A DNA stretch of 41,721 nucleotides, from assembly GCA_019163335.1 (NCBI GenBank), contig JAFLKM010000016.1, positions 1-41,721 on the forward strand, written 5' to 3'. The notes under the pieces were generated by a model, which did no database searches, was not told where the DNA came from, and saw nothing but the letters and a program-made list of their open reading frames with translations. This DNA is from Desulfobulbaceae bacterium (GTDB taxonomy: Bacteria; Desulfobacterota; Desulfobulbia; Desulfobulbales; Desulfocapsaceae). Shown here piece by piece: positions 8,956-17,161 of the stretch; within the stretch, counting starts at the first letter, position 1; every line of letters begins with the position of its first letter. The position numbers and the translations under genes were made by a program.

Positions 8956-10245
8956 ATGACTGAGATGAGCGAGACAATTATTCTGCAGAATGGACGGATT
9001 ATTGATCCGGTAAATAAGGTTGACGGGCAAGGCGACCTATGGCTGCGGGACGGCCGGATTGTGGCGCCGGAGTCCTCTGTGCCGGAAGGGGCAAAGCCGT
9101 TTGACCTTCATGGAAAATGGGTGGTACCAGGGTTGATTGATATGCATGTCCATCTTCGTGAGCCCGGTGAAGAGTATAAGGAAACCATTGTTTCAGGGAC
9201 ACGTGCTGCGGCTGCCGGAGGATTTACGGCAGTGGCCTGCATGCCTAACACCAAACCGGTGAATGATACGGCTGCAGTCACCCGGTTTATCCTGGAGCAG
9301 GCGGCAAAGGGCTCGGCCCGGGTTTATCCGGTGGGAGCGATCAGCAAGGGCAGTGGTGGGACGGGGTTGGCGGAATATGGCGAGCTGGCTGCCGCCGGGG
9401 TGGTGGCCTTGAGTGATGACGGGCAGCCGGTGGTTGACAGTCAACTGATGCGGCGAGCCATGGAATATGCTGCCAGCCATGGATTATTTGTTATCTCCCA
9501 CGCTGAGGAGCTCTCGCTCAGCCGCAATGGGTCCATGAATGAAGGGCAGGTCTCCACCCGCCTTGGATTGCGTGGGATCCCCTGCGCAGCCGAGTCCATT
9601 ATGGTCTATCGGGAGTTGGCCTTAGCCGAGTTGACCGGTTCCCATGTCCATATTGCCCATGTCAGCACCGGAGCTGCCACCGATCTTATCCGGCAGGCAA
9701 AAAAACGAGGCGTGCGTGTTACGGCCGAGACTACTCCCCATTATTTTACCCTGACCGAAGAGGCTGTGGGTGAGTACAATACCAATGCCAAGATGAGTCC
9801 GCCTCTCCGAACTGAGGGGGACCGTCAGGCCATTCGGCTTGGATTGCAGGACGGCACTTTTGATGCCATTGCCACGGATCATGCGCCTCATTCGGTTCTG
9901 GAAAAAATGGTGGAGTTTGATCATGCGGCCAATGGTATCATCGGGCTTGAGAGCTCTCTGTCTTTGACCTTGGCCCTGGTTCGTGCCGGGGTGATTGATG
10001 AAGGGCGTCTGGTCGAGTTAATGTCAAGCGCTCCTGCCCGGATTCTTGGTGTCTCCGGCGGGACGCTCGCCATTGGTGATGTCGCCGATGTCACCGTCAT
10101 TGATCCAGATCAAAAATTTCTTTTTTCTGAAGAAAGAATTGTTTCGCTGTCCAGAAATACCCCTTTCCTTGGATGGCAGATGCAGGGCAAGGCGGTGCTG
10201 ACCCTGCTTGGCGGGCGCATTACCTATACTGATCTGCCGGACTGA
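8956..10245 (+). CDS. pyrC: Dihydroorotase
   Basis: Zinc amidohydrolase that closes carbamoyl aspartate to dihydroorotate, the step after PyrB. The 429 aa length fits the long (type I-like) class. The metal-binding HxH is in IDMHVHLREPGEEYKET (64-66), and the later motifs SHAEE, HIAHVST and IATDHAPHS are all present, so the active site looks complete. A GGGGAT sequence directly before the first ATG supports it, with a second ATG three codons on. It converges on queC 35 bases away, with no obvious terminator between. Confidence 0.96.
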   Translation: MTEMSETIILQNGRIIDPVNKVDGQGDLWLRDGRIVAPESSVPEGAKPFDLHGKWVVPGLIDMHVHLREPGEEYKETIVSGTRAAAAGGFTAVACMPNTKPVNDTAAVTRFILEQAAKGSARVYPVGAISKGSGGTGLAEYGELAAAGVVALSDDGQPVVDSQLMRRAMEYAASHGLFVISHAEELSLSRNGSMNEGQVSTRLGLRGIPCAAESIMVYRELALAELTGSHVHIAHVSTGAATDLIRQAKKRGVRVTAETTPHYFTLTEEAVGEYNTNAKMSPPLRTEGDRQAIRLGLQDGTFDAIATDHAPHSVLEKMVEFDHAANGIIGLESSLSLTLALVRAGVIDEGRLVELMSSAPARILGVSGGTLAIGDVADVTVIDPDQKFLFSEERIVSLSRNTPFLGWQMQGKAVLTLLGGRITYTDLPD

Positions 10246-10280
10246 ACCATCAGCATCTTGTGTTTGCGGCTGGTTCTGGA

Positions 10281-10982
10281 TCAAACATAGATTCCTGGAT
10301 CCTTGAGCCCAGCCTCGGCAAATCCTCTGAGACGCAGCAGGCAGGCGTCACATCTGCCGCATGCCTTGTCATCCTGCGGGTCATAACAGCTATGGGTTAG
10401 CCGATAGTCTATGCCCAGCCCAACTCCTATTTCGATGATTTCTTTTTTGCTTTTAGAGAGCAGTGGGGCGTGGATGGTGAATCCTGTCTTGCCGGTCACG
10501 CCAGCCCTGGTTCCCAGGTCTGCCATCTTTGTGAAGGCCTCTAAAAATTCCGGACGACAATCAGGATAGCCTGAATAGTCAACGGCATTGACCCCCAGAA
10601 AAATATCGGTGGCACCCAGAACCTCGGCCCAGGCCACCGCATGCGCCAGAAAGATCATGTTCCGTGCGGGTACATAAGTGACTGGGATCTCTTCTGTCTC
10701 CTGGTCAAGATCTCGATCCTTGGGGACGCTGAGAGAGGTGGTCAGGGCTGAACCTCCTATTTTTCCCAGATCAAGCTGCAGGATCATGTGCTGCGCACAA
10801 CCGAAGGTGCGGGCGATGTGGCTGGCTTTTTCCAGCTCGATGGATTGGCGTTGTCCATATTGAAAACTGAGACAATAACAGGCGTAGCCCTGGGCCTTGG
10901 CAATGGCCAGAACCGTGGTGGAGTCAAGGCCGCCACTGAGAAGAACGACTCCTTTTTTTACAGACGTAGGCTTTTGTTTCAT
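10281..10982 (-). CDS. queC: 7-cyano-7-deazaguanine synthase
   Basis: Makes preQ0 from 7-carboxy-7-deazaguanine with ATP and ammonia, on the path to queuosine. 233 aa. The N-terminal PP-loop SGGLDS is at residues 16-21, and the C-terminal zinc site is formed by Cys residues in SCYDPQDD and [11 protein letters not shown], as expected for QueC. It lies 9 bases after sfsA on the same strand, probably in one transcript. No other queuosine gene (queD, queE, queF) lies nearby. Confidence 0.96.
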   Translation of the reverse strand: MKQKPTSVKKGVVLLSGGLDSTTVLAIAKAQGYACYCLSFQYGQRQSIELEKASHIARTFGCAQHMILQLDLGKIGGSALTTSLSVPKDRDLDQETEEIPVTYVPARNMIFLAHAVAWAEVLGATDIFLGVNAVDYSGYPDCRPEFLEAFTKMADLGTRAGVTGKTGFTIHAPLLSKSKKEIIEIGVGLGIDYRLTHSCYDPQDDKACGRCDACLLRLRGFAEAGLKDPGIYV

Positions 10983-10991
10983 GGCTGAATT

Positions 10992-11690
10992 TTAGGTGAG
11001 AGAAAAGGGAAGGGGGCGGATGATATGGATTTCCTGGGGGGTGATTTCTGCCTGATAAACCAGGATTCGAACCCCTTGTCGATGCACCTGTGACAGGGTC
11101 GCGGCATATATGGGGTCAGTCTGGGCGGCGGGTCGGAACTGGTCTGCATCCAAACGCTGGACGCAGAAAAAAATGACCCCTTCATTGCCCCGGGCCACAA
11201 GATCGGCAAGTTCATGCAGATGTTTTGTGCCTCGGGTTGTAACGGCATCCGGGAACATGGCCCAGCCATCTTCCGCCAGGCTGCAGCTTTTGATCTCCAT
11301 ATAGATGGTACGAGCATCTTTGGTGAGCAGCAGGTCCAGTCGGGTTGACATGGAGGTCTTGATTTCTGATTGGACGCTGTCCATGTTCTGGAATTCGGTA
11401 ATCCGCCCCCCGATAATGGCCTCAGCAACCAGAGAGTTGGTGCGCATGGTGTTGACGCCGATCCAGGTTGTCCCGTGCCGGATCATTTCCAGGGTGTAGG
11501 GATATTTTCTTTTGGGGTTCTCCGAGCGGGAGAGAAAAATCTGACTTCCAGGAGTAGAGCATCCGTGCATGGAGCCCGAGTTCGGACAGTGAACGGTAAT
11601 TTCTCGGCCGTCTTCCATTCTGACATCGGCAAGAAAGCGTTTGTAGCGTTTCAGAAGAGTTGCCGGTTGCAAGGGGGGATTGAATTTCAT
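10992..11690 (-). CDS. sfsA: SfsA family DNA/RNA nuclease-like protein
   Basis: 232 aa, the normal length for the sugar fermentation stimulation protein family. An N-terminal OB-like part (RYKRFLADVRMEDG, HCPNSGSM) is followed by a PD-(D/E)XK nuclease-like core: STRLDLLLT, YMEIKSCSL, then FPDAVTTRGTKHLHEL, which is the SfsA signature. E. coli SfsA was first linked to maltose metabolism; the family is now viewed as a nucleic-acid-binding nuclease. The biological role here is unknown. First gene of the sfsA-queC pair, divergent from the glycolytic cluster. Confidence 0.93.
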   Translation of the reverse strand: MKFNPPLQPATLLKRYKRFLADVRMEDGREITVHCPNSGSMHGCSTPGSQIFLSRSENPKRKYPYTLEMIRHGTTWIGVNTMRTNSLVAEAIIGGRITEFQNMDSVQSEIKTSMSTRLDLLLTKDARTIYMEIKSCSLAEDGWAMFPDAVTTRGTKHLHELADLVARGNEGVIFFCVQRLDADQFRPAAQTDPIYAATLSQVHRQGVRILVYQAEITPQEIHIIRPLPFSLT

Positions 11691-11888
11691 TCTTGGGCAA
11701 GAAATGAATGGGGATTTTTTAAAAACGTCATCTTTATAGTCTTTGAAGAATAGGCGGGAATACGGTATAAGAATACAAAAAAACTTTTTACCTCTTTCAA
11801 CTATAGGTTTTTATTAATCTTGTCTTGTCATTTTGGATGTAATGTGCTGATTTGAACTTTATTTTACCCGTAAAGGAGAAGCATTGCC

Positions 11889-13106
11889 ATGAAATTAGGG
11901 ATAAACGGCCTTGGGCGGATTGGAAAGCTGTCACTCTGGCACCATGTCTCAAGGAAGTATTTTTCTGAGCTGACCATCAATGTCGGCCGGGAGATCGGTC
12001 GAGGCTTGCCTGATCTGGCAGCCTGTATTGAACGTGATTCCACCTATGGGCGTTTGACGAGTTATCTCCATGGGCATAAAGGCGGACGGGTGATTGAAAA
12101 CCTCGATGAGGAAAAGGGAACCATGGTTATTAACGGCATGCCGGTAACCTTTCTGCGTACCGCTCGTGACCCTAAAGATATCGCCTGGCAGGCAAATGGC
12201 GTCAGGCTGGTCGTGGATACCACCGGTGCCTTTACTGATCCCACGGCTGATAGCGATGCCAAGTGGGGGGCGCTGCGCGGTCATCTCCAGGCCGGGGCTG
12301 AAAAGGTACTGCTTTCAGCTCCTTTCAAGATCAAGTCCAAGGGGATGGAGATGCCGGCGGATGCCGTGACCACGGTTATGGGAATCAATGATGAGGACTA
12401 TGATTCTTCTCGGCACTCATTGATCTCCGCTGCGTCTTGTACCACGACCTGTCTGTCCTATATGATAAAGCCGTTGATGGAGAGTATCGGGGCCGAAAAT
12501 TTTCTTTCCGCCTCCATGGTGACAATCCATGCGGCAACAGGCAGCCAGCAGGTGCTTGACCGACTGCCAAAAGCTGGAGCCATTGATCTTCGCAAGAGCC
12601 GCTCCATCCTCAACAATATTATCCTTACTACGACAGGGGCTGCCAAGGCGCTTTCTCTGGTCATCCCGGAAATGAAATCCATTGGTTTTATCGCGGAGTC
12701 AGTGCGCATCCCGACCTCAACCGGCTCCCTGATCGTACTGGTGCTGAACGTCCAGGATGATTTGGAGAATCCCCTTAAGCGGGAGCGGATCAATGCCATT
12801 TATCGCGATTATGCGCAGAACTCGGCCTATCTGGAATACACGGAAGAGCAGAACGTCTCCTCTGATATCATTGGGCTGCCTCAGGCGGCTGCTGTCATTG
12901 AAGGAACCGAGACCCATACCCGTACGGCCTCCATTGCCGTGAATCTGGACCGGATTAAAGCCTGTACTCTCGGAGCGGGCAGTGAGCGCACCCTCAGCGT
13001 ACCGGTGACCCAGGCGGTGGTCTATGGCTGGTATGATAATGAGCTGGGGAGTTATACCAATATGCTGGGTGATATGACTGTGCAGGTTGCCGATAAGATG
13101 CTGTAA
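11889..13106 (+). CDS. Divergent, long glyceraldehyde-3-phosphate dehydrogenase
   Basis: 405 aa against about 335 for ordinary GAPDH. The Rossmann start MKLGINGLGRIGKL is intact, as are the catalytic pair Cys184 (SAASCTTTC) and His214 (VTIHAATGSQ), and the C-terminal YDNELGSYTNML. Differences are clear: the acidic residue after the second strand that usually contacts NAD ribose (IND) is Val32 (INVG), the SCTTN asparagine is Thr187, and about 60 extra residues are spread over the N-terminal half. AAAGGAG precedes the ATG. It heads the pgk-tpiA-secG run, so a glycolytic or gluconeogenic role is likely, but cofactor and direction are uncertain. Confidence 0.85.
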   Translation: MKLGINGLGRIGKLSLWHHVSRKYFSELTINVGREIGRGLPDLAACIERDSTYGRLTSYLHGHKGGRVIENLDEEKGTMVINGMPVTFLRTARDPKDIAWQANGVRLVVDTTGAFTDPTADSDAKWGALRGHLQAGAEKVLLSAPFKIKSKGMEMPADAVTTVMGINDEDYDSSRHSLISAASCTTTCLSYMIKPLMESIGAENFLSASMVTIHAATGSQQVLDRLPKAGAIDLRKSRSILNNIILTTTGAAKALSLVIPEMKSIGFIAESVRIPTSTGSLIVLVLNVQDDLENPLKRERINAIYRDYAQNSAYLEYTEEQNVSSDIIGLPQAAAVIEGTETHTRTASIAVNLDRIKACTLGAGSERTLSVPVTQAVVYGWYDNELGSYTNMLGDMTVQVADKML

Positions 13107-13151
13107 CAGGAACGAAGAAATTTTCTGGCTAATGAGGAAAGGAGGGAAGCG

Positions 13152-14327
13152 ATGAAGACGATTCGTGATCTGGAACTGGCCGGTAAGCGGGTACTGGTTC
13201 GTGTCGATTTTAATGTCCCCATGGATGAGCAGGGGAATATTACCGATGATATCAGGATTCGCATGGTTCTGCCCACCATTGAGTATGTCCTCGGGCAAAA
13301 GGGAAAACTGATTCTGTGCAGCCATATGGGCAGGCCCAAAGGACAGCGGGTTGAGGCCTTCAGCCTTGCCCCGGTTGCGGCTCATCTTTCTGCCCTTATC
13401 GGACAGGAGGTAAAATTGGCACCTGATTGTGTTGGGGATGCCACGGAGGCAATGGTCGCAACTCTGCAACCAGGTGAGGTGCTTCTTTTGGAGAACCTCC
13501 GCTTCCATAAGGAAGAGACGGACAACGAGCCGGTATTTGCGGCCAAACTAGCCCGATTGGCAGATGTTTATATTAATGATGCCTTTGCCGCATCCCATCG
13601 GGCCCATGCCTCGGTGGCGGCGGTCCCGATGCTTATCCAGGAGAAAGGTGCCGGTTTTCTCCTGGCAACCGAGCTGGACTTTTTTCGCAAGGCCATGACC
13701 GAGCCGGTTCGGCCTTTGATGGCCATTATCGGCGGGGCAAAGGTTTCGTCCAAGCTCAGTGCCTTGCAGAATATGCTTGATAAGGTTGACCGGATGATCA
13801 TCGGCGGGGCCATGGCCAATACCTTTCTGAAAAGCCAGGGGGTAGCAGTTGGTGCTTCAAAGACTGAAGACGACTTGCTGGATTCTGCCCGCCAACTCGT
13901 GCAGATGGCTAAAGAAAAAGGCGTGAAGCTCTATTTCCCGGTGGATTTCGTGGTGGCCGATCGTTTCGCGGCGGACGCGGTGGTAAAAAATGTGACCGCC
14001 CAGGATATCCCTGAGGGGTGGATGGCCCTTGATATTGGCCCGGCTTCGACCATCTGTTTTCAGGAGGCTCTGGCCGATGTTCGAACAATCGTCTGGAATG
14101 GCCCCATGGGTGCCTTTGAAATGGATCCTTTTGCCCGGGGAACCATGGCCATGTGTCATGCGATAGCCTCTTCCCATGCCCTGTCGGTAACGGGCGGCGG
14201 AGATTCAAACGCGGCGGTGAAAAAATCCGGCGAGGACAGGAATATTTCCTATATGTCCACGGGTGGAGGTGCTTTTCTCCAGTTGATGGAAGGGAAGGGC
14301 CTGCCGGGTGTTGATGCCCTTGGCTGA
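13152..14327 (+). CDS. pgk: Phosphoglycerate kinase
   Basis: Transfers phosphate between 1,3-bisphosphoglycerate and ADP. 391 aa, normal length. Motifs: VLVRVDFNVPMD with the substrate-binding DFN, CSHMGRPKG, LLLENLRFHKEE, NDAFAASHRAHAS, IIGGAKVSSK, VWNGPMGAFE and the nucleotide loop GGGDSNAAV (Ser where most have Thr). A strong AAAGGAGG ribosome binding site lies 7 bases from the ATG. 45 bases separate it from the GAPDH gene, consistent with one transcript. Confidence 0.97.
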   Translation: MKTIRDLELAGKRVLVRVDFNVPMDEQGNITDDIRIRMVLPTIEYVLGQKGKLILCSHMGRPKGQRVEAFSLAPVAAHLSALIGQEVKLAPDCVGDATEAMVATLQPGEVLLLENLRFHKEETDNEPVFAAKLARLADVYINDAFAASHRAHASVAAVPMLIQEKGAGFLLATELDFFRKAMTEPVRPLMAIIGGAKVSSKLSALQNMLDKVDRMIIGGAMANTFLKSQGVAVGASKTEDDLLDSARQLVQMAKEKGVKLYFPVDFVVADRFAADAVVKNVTAQDIPEGWMALDIGPASTICFQEALADVRTIVWNGPMGAFEMDPFARGTMAMCHAIASSHALSVTGGGDSNAAVKKSGEDRNISYMSTGGGAFLQLMEGKGLPGVDALG

Positions 14328-14352
14328 AAAGTATACGAGAAGCTGATCCGTA

Positions 14353-14375
14353 TCTCCGAACAGTCATATCGGAGA
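14353..14375 (+). other. Hairpin after pgk
   Basis: A 7-bp perfect stem (TCTCCGA / TCGGAGA) with a 9-base loop lies 25 bases after the pgk stop. It is followed by AAAATTTCC and not by a run of T, so it is not a standard terminator. It could stabilise the 3' end of the gap-pgk message or cause weak attenuation. Confidence 0.35.
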
Positions 14376-14383
14376 AAATTTCC

Positions 14384-14411
14384 TTGACGGTTTGTTGTGG
14401 CTGGCTAACAT
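14384..14411 (+). promoter_or_regulatory. Candidate sigma-70 promoter for tpiA-secG-tRNA
   Basis: TTGACG, a 16-base spacer and TAACAT lie 56 bases upstream of the tpiA start and directly after the pgk hairpin. The -35 matches the consensus in five of six positions and the -10 in four. The pairing of hairpin and promoter suggests that tpiA, secG and the tRNA gene can be expressed apart from gap and pgk. This is a visual match only. Confidence 0.4.
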
Positions 14412-14466
14412 GATTTAGCTTTGCTGGTTAAATGCCAATGACGGCAATGTTGTACTGGAGTCAGTG

Positions 14467-15228
14467 ATGAAGAGAAGACCGTTACTTGCCGGAAACTGGA
14501 AGATGCATACCACTGTCCTTGATGCCTGTCATCTGGCAGCAGATATTGCCAAAAGCTGTTCCGGGCTTGGGGATCGGGATGTCCTGCTGGCCCCGCCCTT
14601 TACCGTACTCAATCAGGTTGCCCATATGTTGGCCGAGAGTGGTATTTATCTTGCCGCCCAGAATGTCTGCTGGGAGGCGCAAGGGGCCTTTACTGGTGAA
14701 ATATCTCCCCTGATGGTCCTGGATGCTGGAGGTGTTGCGGCCATTGTTGGACATTCAGAGAGACGGCAGATTTTTCACGAGGATGATGTTCTGATAAATA
14801 AACGGGTTCGAGGTGCTCTGGCTTTCGGGCTTATGCCCATTTTCTGTGTCGGGGAAACATTGGACGAGCGCGAAGCTGGCGAAACTTTCACGGTGGTGGA
14901 AAGGCAGATCCGGGCCGGGCTGGCAGGAGTTGTGCCAGGGGATATGGAACATGTCATTCTTGCTTATGAGCCGGTTTGGGCGATTGGAACTGGTAAAACG
15001 GCGAGTAAAGAGCAGGCTCAGGAGGTGCATGCCTTTATCCGTAACCTGATAGTTAAAATGTACGAAAAAAATATTGCTGATCAGATACGAATATTGTATG
15101 GTGGTTCGGTTAAACCTGACAATATCGACGCATTGATGGCGCAGGAGGATATTGATGGCGCCCTGGTAGGCGGTGCGGCTCTCGATGTCGAGTCCTTTGG
15201 ACGAATAATTCACTTTCAAGAGATATAA
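14467..15228 (+). CDS. tpiA: Triosephosphate isomerase
   Basis: Interconverts dihydroxyacetone phosphate and glyceraldehyde 3-phosphate. The ATG is preferred over the GTG just before it because GGAG lies 6 bases upstream; this gives 253 aa. Catalytic motifs are complete: the substrate-binding Lys in AGNWKMH, His in VGHSERR, the general-base Glu in AYEPVWAIGTGK (the latter including the flexible loop), and the phosphate-binding YGGSVKPDN and GALVGGAAL. secG follows after 10 bases. Confidence 0.97.
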   Translation: MKRRPLLAGNWKMHTTVLDACHLAADIAKSCSGLGDRDVLLAPPFTVLNQVAHMLAESGIYLAAQNVCWEAQGAFTGEISPLMVLDAGGVAAIVGHSERRQIFHEDDVLINKRVRGALAFGLMPIFCVGETLDEREAGETFTVVERQIRAGLAGVVPGDMEHVILAYEPVWAIGTGKTASKEQAQEVHAFIRNLIVKMYEKNIADQIRILYGGSVKPDNIDALMAQEDIDGALVGGAALDVESFGRIIHFQEI

Positions 15229-15238
15229 ATAGTTTTTA

Positions 15239-15658
15239 ATGATCACTTTATTAACAGTTGTGCATGTGGCGGTCTGTCTGTTCTTGATCGTGATCGTTCT
15301 GCTTCAGCATGGGAAAGGAGCTGATGCCGGAGCAACATTCGGCGGTTCCGGTCAGTCCCTGTTCGGGTCAGAAGGGCCGCTGCCCTTGCTGAATAAGATT
15401 ACGACTGCCGTGGCCATTGTCTTTATGATGACCTCGGTTGCACTTGCATATTTTTCTTCCAGCAAGAGTACGGGCTCTGTTATGAGTGAGGTGGCCAAGC
15501 CTGCGGCAACGAGCGCTCAGCAAGTGGAAGGTAAAACGCAACCAGAAGAAAAAGTTGTTCCGATGCCAATCCCGGCTTCAGAAAACCAGAAGTCTGCTTT
15601 GCCAGCGCCAGAGGGTCCATCGGCGAAAGCTGCTCCTGAGCAGGGAAGTACAAAATAA
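15239..15658 (+). CDS. secG: Preprotein translocase subunit SecG
   Basis: Small membrane subunit of the SecYEG channel. 139 aa with two transmembrane helices at about residues 2-21 and 54-72, joined by the conserved loop HGKGADAGATFGGSGQSLFGS. The part after residue 80 is a Pro/Ala/Lys/Glu-rich tail of about 60 residues, longer than in short SecGs; such disordered tails are common in this family. No clear ribosome binding site, suggesting coupling to tpiA. Placement after tpiA is widespread in bacteria. Confidence 0.94.
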   Translation: MITLLTVVHVAVCLFLIVIVLLQHGKGADAGATFGGSGQSLFGSEGPLPLLNKITTAVAIVFMMTSVALAYFSSSKSTGSVMSEVAKPAATSAQQVEGKTQPEEKVVPMPIPASENQKSALPAPEGPSAKAAPEQGSTK

Positions 15659-15678
15659 AAGTAAAAAATAAGAAGTGC

Positions 15679-15764
15679 GCCGCAGTGGTGGAATTGGTAG
15701 ACACGCTATCTTGAGGGGGTAGTGGCCCACGGTCGTGCGAGTTCGAGTCTCGCCTGCGGCACCA
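15679..15764 (+). tRNA. tRNA-Leu (anticodon GAG)
   Basis: An 86-base class II tRNA. The acceptor stem GCCGCAG pairs with CTGCGGC, followed by A and an encoded CCA. The D arm contains TGGTGGAATTGGTAGACA, the usual leucine form. The anticodon loop TTGAGGG gives GAG, reading CUC and CUU. A long variable arm (TGGCCCACGGTCGT region) and the T loop GTTCGAGTC follow. It is 20 bases after secG and ends directly before a terminator, so it may be processed from the secG transcript. Confidence 0.95.
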
Positions 15765-15771
15765 TTTTTTT

Positions 15772-15808
15772 AAGCCCACAACTTTTTAAAAGTTGTGGGC
15801 TTTTTTTT
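15772..15808 (+). terminator. Rho-independent terminator after tRNA-Leu
   Basis: A nearly perfect stem of about 14 bp (AAGCCCACAACTTT with its complement) with a very short loop is followed by eight T. It lies 7 bases after the CCA of the tRNA and closes the gap-pgk-tpiA-secG-tRNA unit. This is the clearest terminator in the window. Confidence 0.92.
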
Positions 15809-16089
15809 ATGCCCAGAACAGTCTTTTTATCCCGGGGAGTGATCTGTTTGCAAATAAATGACTGTAAAGCTTGTGGGCTGCAGGGAGTCCGTGCGTGATT
15901 TCATTTTGAACTAAAGCGTTCTCTTTATTGGCTTTGCTGTGCCGCTCTTCGCCGTGTTCTCTTGCACTGTCCCGTCGCTGCGTGTCCATGCATTTCAGCT
16001 TTGATGGAAATAAGGAAGAAGATGATCGGTATGGGAAGGAATTTTTGGAGCATCCTGCCCCGAATCGCCTGTGCGGCTGGTTACTGAAA
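15809..16089. other. Intergenic, no gene seen
   Basis: The stretch between the terminator and the DMT permease gene holds short open frames on both strands, including 97 codons on minus at 15807-16100, but none has a ribosome binding site, recognisable composition or family resemblance. It could carry the 3' untranslated end of the permease transcript. Confidence 0.4.
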
Positions 16090-17034
16090 CTATTTCTCAA
16101 CGTCCTGATTCATGGATAAATCGTGCTTTGTCGCCTTGCTCCTCCTTCCCGAACACCAAAGATCCTGACTGATGATTACTCCAGAAAAAATGGTGAAGCC
16201 CCCAAGATACTGCATGGCGGTAAACGACTCTTGAAACAGGAGTCTACTGAGCAGCAGGGTAAAAAGAGGAATCAGGGTGATAAAAATGGAGCTCTTGCTG
16301 GCCTCCAGGTGAGCCAGCGCAAAATTGTAAAGACTGTAGGCGACCAGGGTGACTGCCAGGCCAAGATAGAAAATGGCTGCTACAGGGAGCAGGAGAAAGG
16401 CTTGGGGCAGCGGGACCTGCGGTAGGGTGAGGAATGGAGCAAAAAAGAGCGCCCCGATCCATGCCTGGATGGCGGTGAGAAAAAGTGCGGGGTAAAATGC
16501 TGTAAGCCGTTTGATGGTGATGGTATACACTGTGGCACAGAGCATGGACATAAATTCATAGGAGTTTCCCAGCAATGGAGCCGGTGCCAGGGGAGTTGGT
16601 GATCCACCGAGACTGAGCAGGATTGCGCCGCACATGGCCAGGAAAAGGCCGATCAGAGTCTGCTTTGATGCCCGTTCACCAAGAAAGAAGACCGAGGCGA
16701 TGGTGATTAACAGCGGCAGCATGGTGGTAATAAGGGACGCTTGAGCGGCGCTGGTGTTTTGCAGGGCGAGGGCTTCAAAGAGGAAATAGAGGCAAGGTTC
16801 GCTCATCGCCATGATAACAAAGAGAGAGCGATCCTGTCGGCGGATTTTGATCTTTCTAAAGCGGGGGAGAAAAAAGAAAAAAGCCAGCGAAGCAACCGCC
16901 ATCCTGCCGAAGATGATCACCATGGGATGATACTCCTGCATGGCCAGTTTCATGGCAACAAACGAACTGCCCCAGAGAAACATGGCAAGAATCAGGCTGG
17001 CGAGGGGGAGAAGTCGGGGGGAATACTGAGGCAT
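16090..17034 (-). CDS. EamA/DMT-superfamily permease
   Basis: A 314 aa inner-membrane protein with ten predicted helices in two similar halves, the EamA duplication. The first half opens with LILAMFLWGSSFVAMKLA, typical of this superfamily, and the second half contains YLGLAVTLVAYSLYNFAL and ends ISQDL. The substrate (metabolite or amino acid export) cannot be read from the sequence. It is a single gene divergent from the large exported protein gene. The ATG has no strong ribosome binding site. Confidence 0.88.
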   Translation of the reverse strand: MPQYSPRLLPLASLILAMFLWGSSFVAMKLAMQEYHPMVIIFGRMAVASLAFFFFLPRFRKIKIRRQDRSLFVIMAMSEPCLYFLFEALALQNTSAAQASLITTMLPLLITIASVFFLGERASKQTLIGLFLAMCGAILLSLGGSPTPLAPAPLLGNSYEFMSMLCATVYTITIKRLTAFYPALFLTAIQAWIGALFFAPFLTLPQVPLPQAFLLLPVAAIFYLGLAVTLVAYSLYNFALAHLEASKSSIFITLIPLFTLLLSRLLFQESFTAMQYLGGFTIFSGVIISQDLWCSGRRSKATKHDLSMNQDVEK

Positions 17035-17161
17035 GAAAAGTTTTTTTTACAGTTTTCAGAGAATTGATTATTATTCTTTTTTTCAGGAATTATGGGGATA
17101 AACGTGGGCAGCGGGTTGCTCCGATCCTCGAACAGGTAACCATAAAAGTGATGAAGTGGGA

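Noticed and set aside
15807-16100. 97-codon minus-strand frame after tRNA-Leu
   Set aside because: No start signal, no hydrophobic or domain pattern, very high Arg/Ser/Lys content typical of a chance frame, and overlap with the end of the DMT permease gene.
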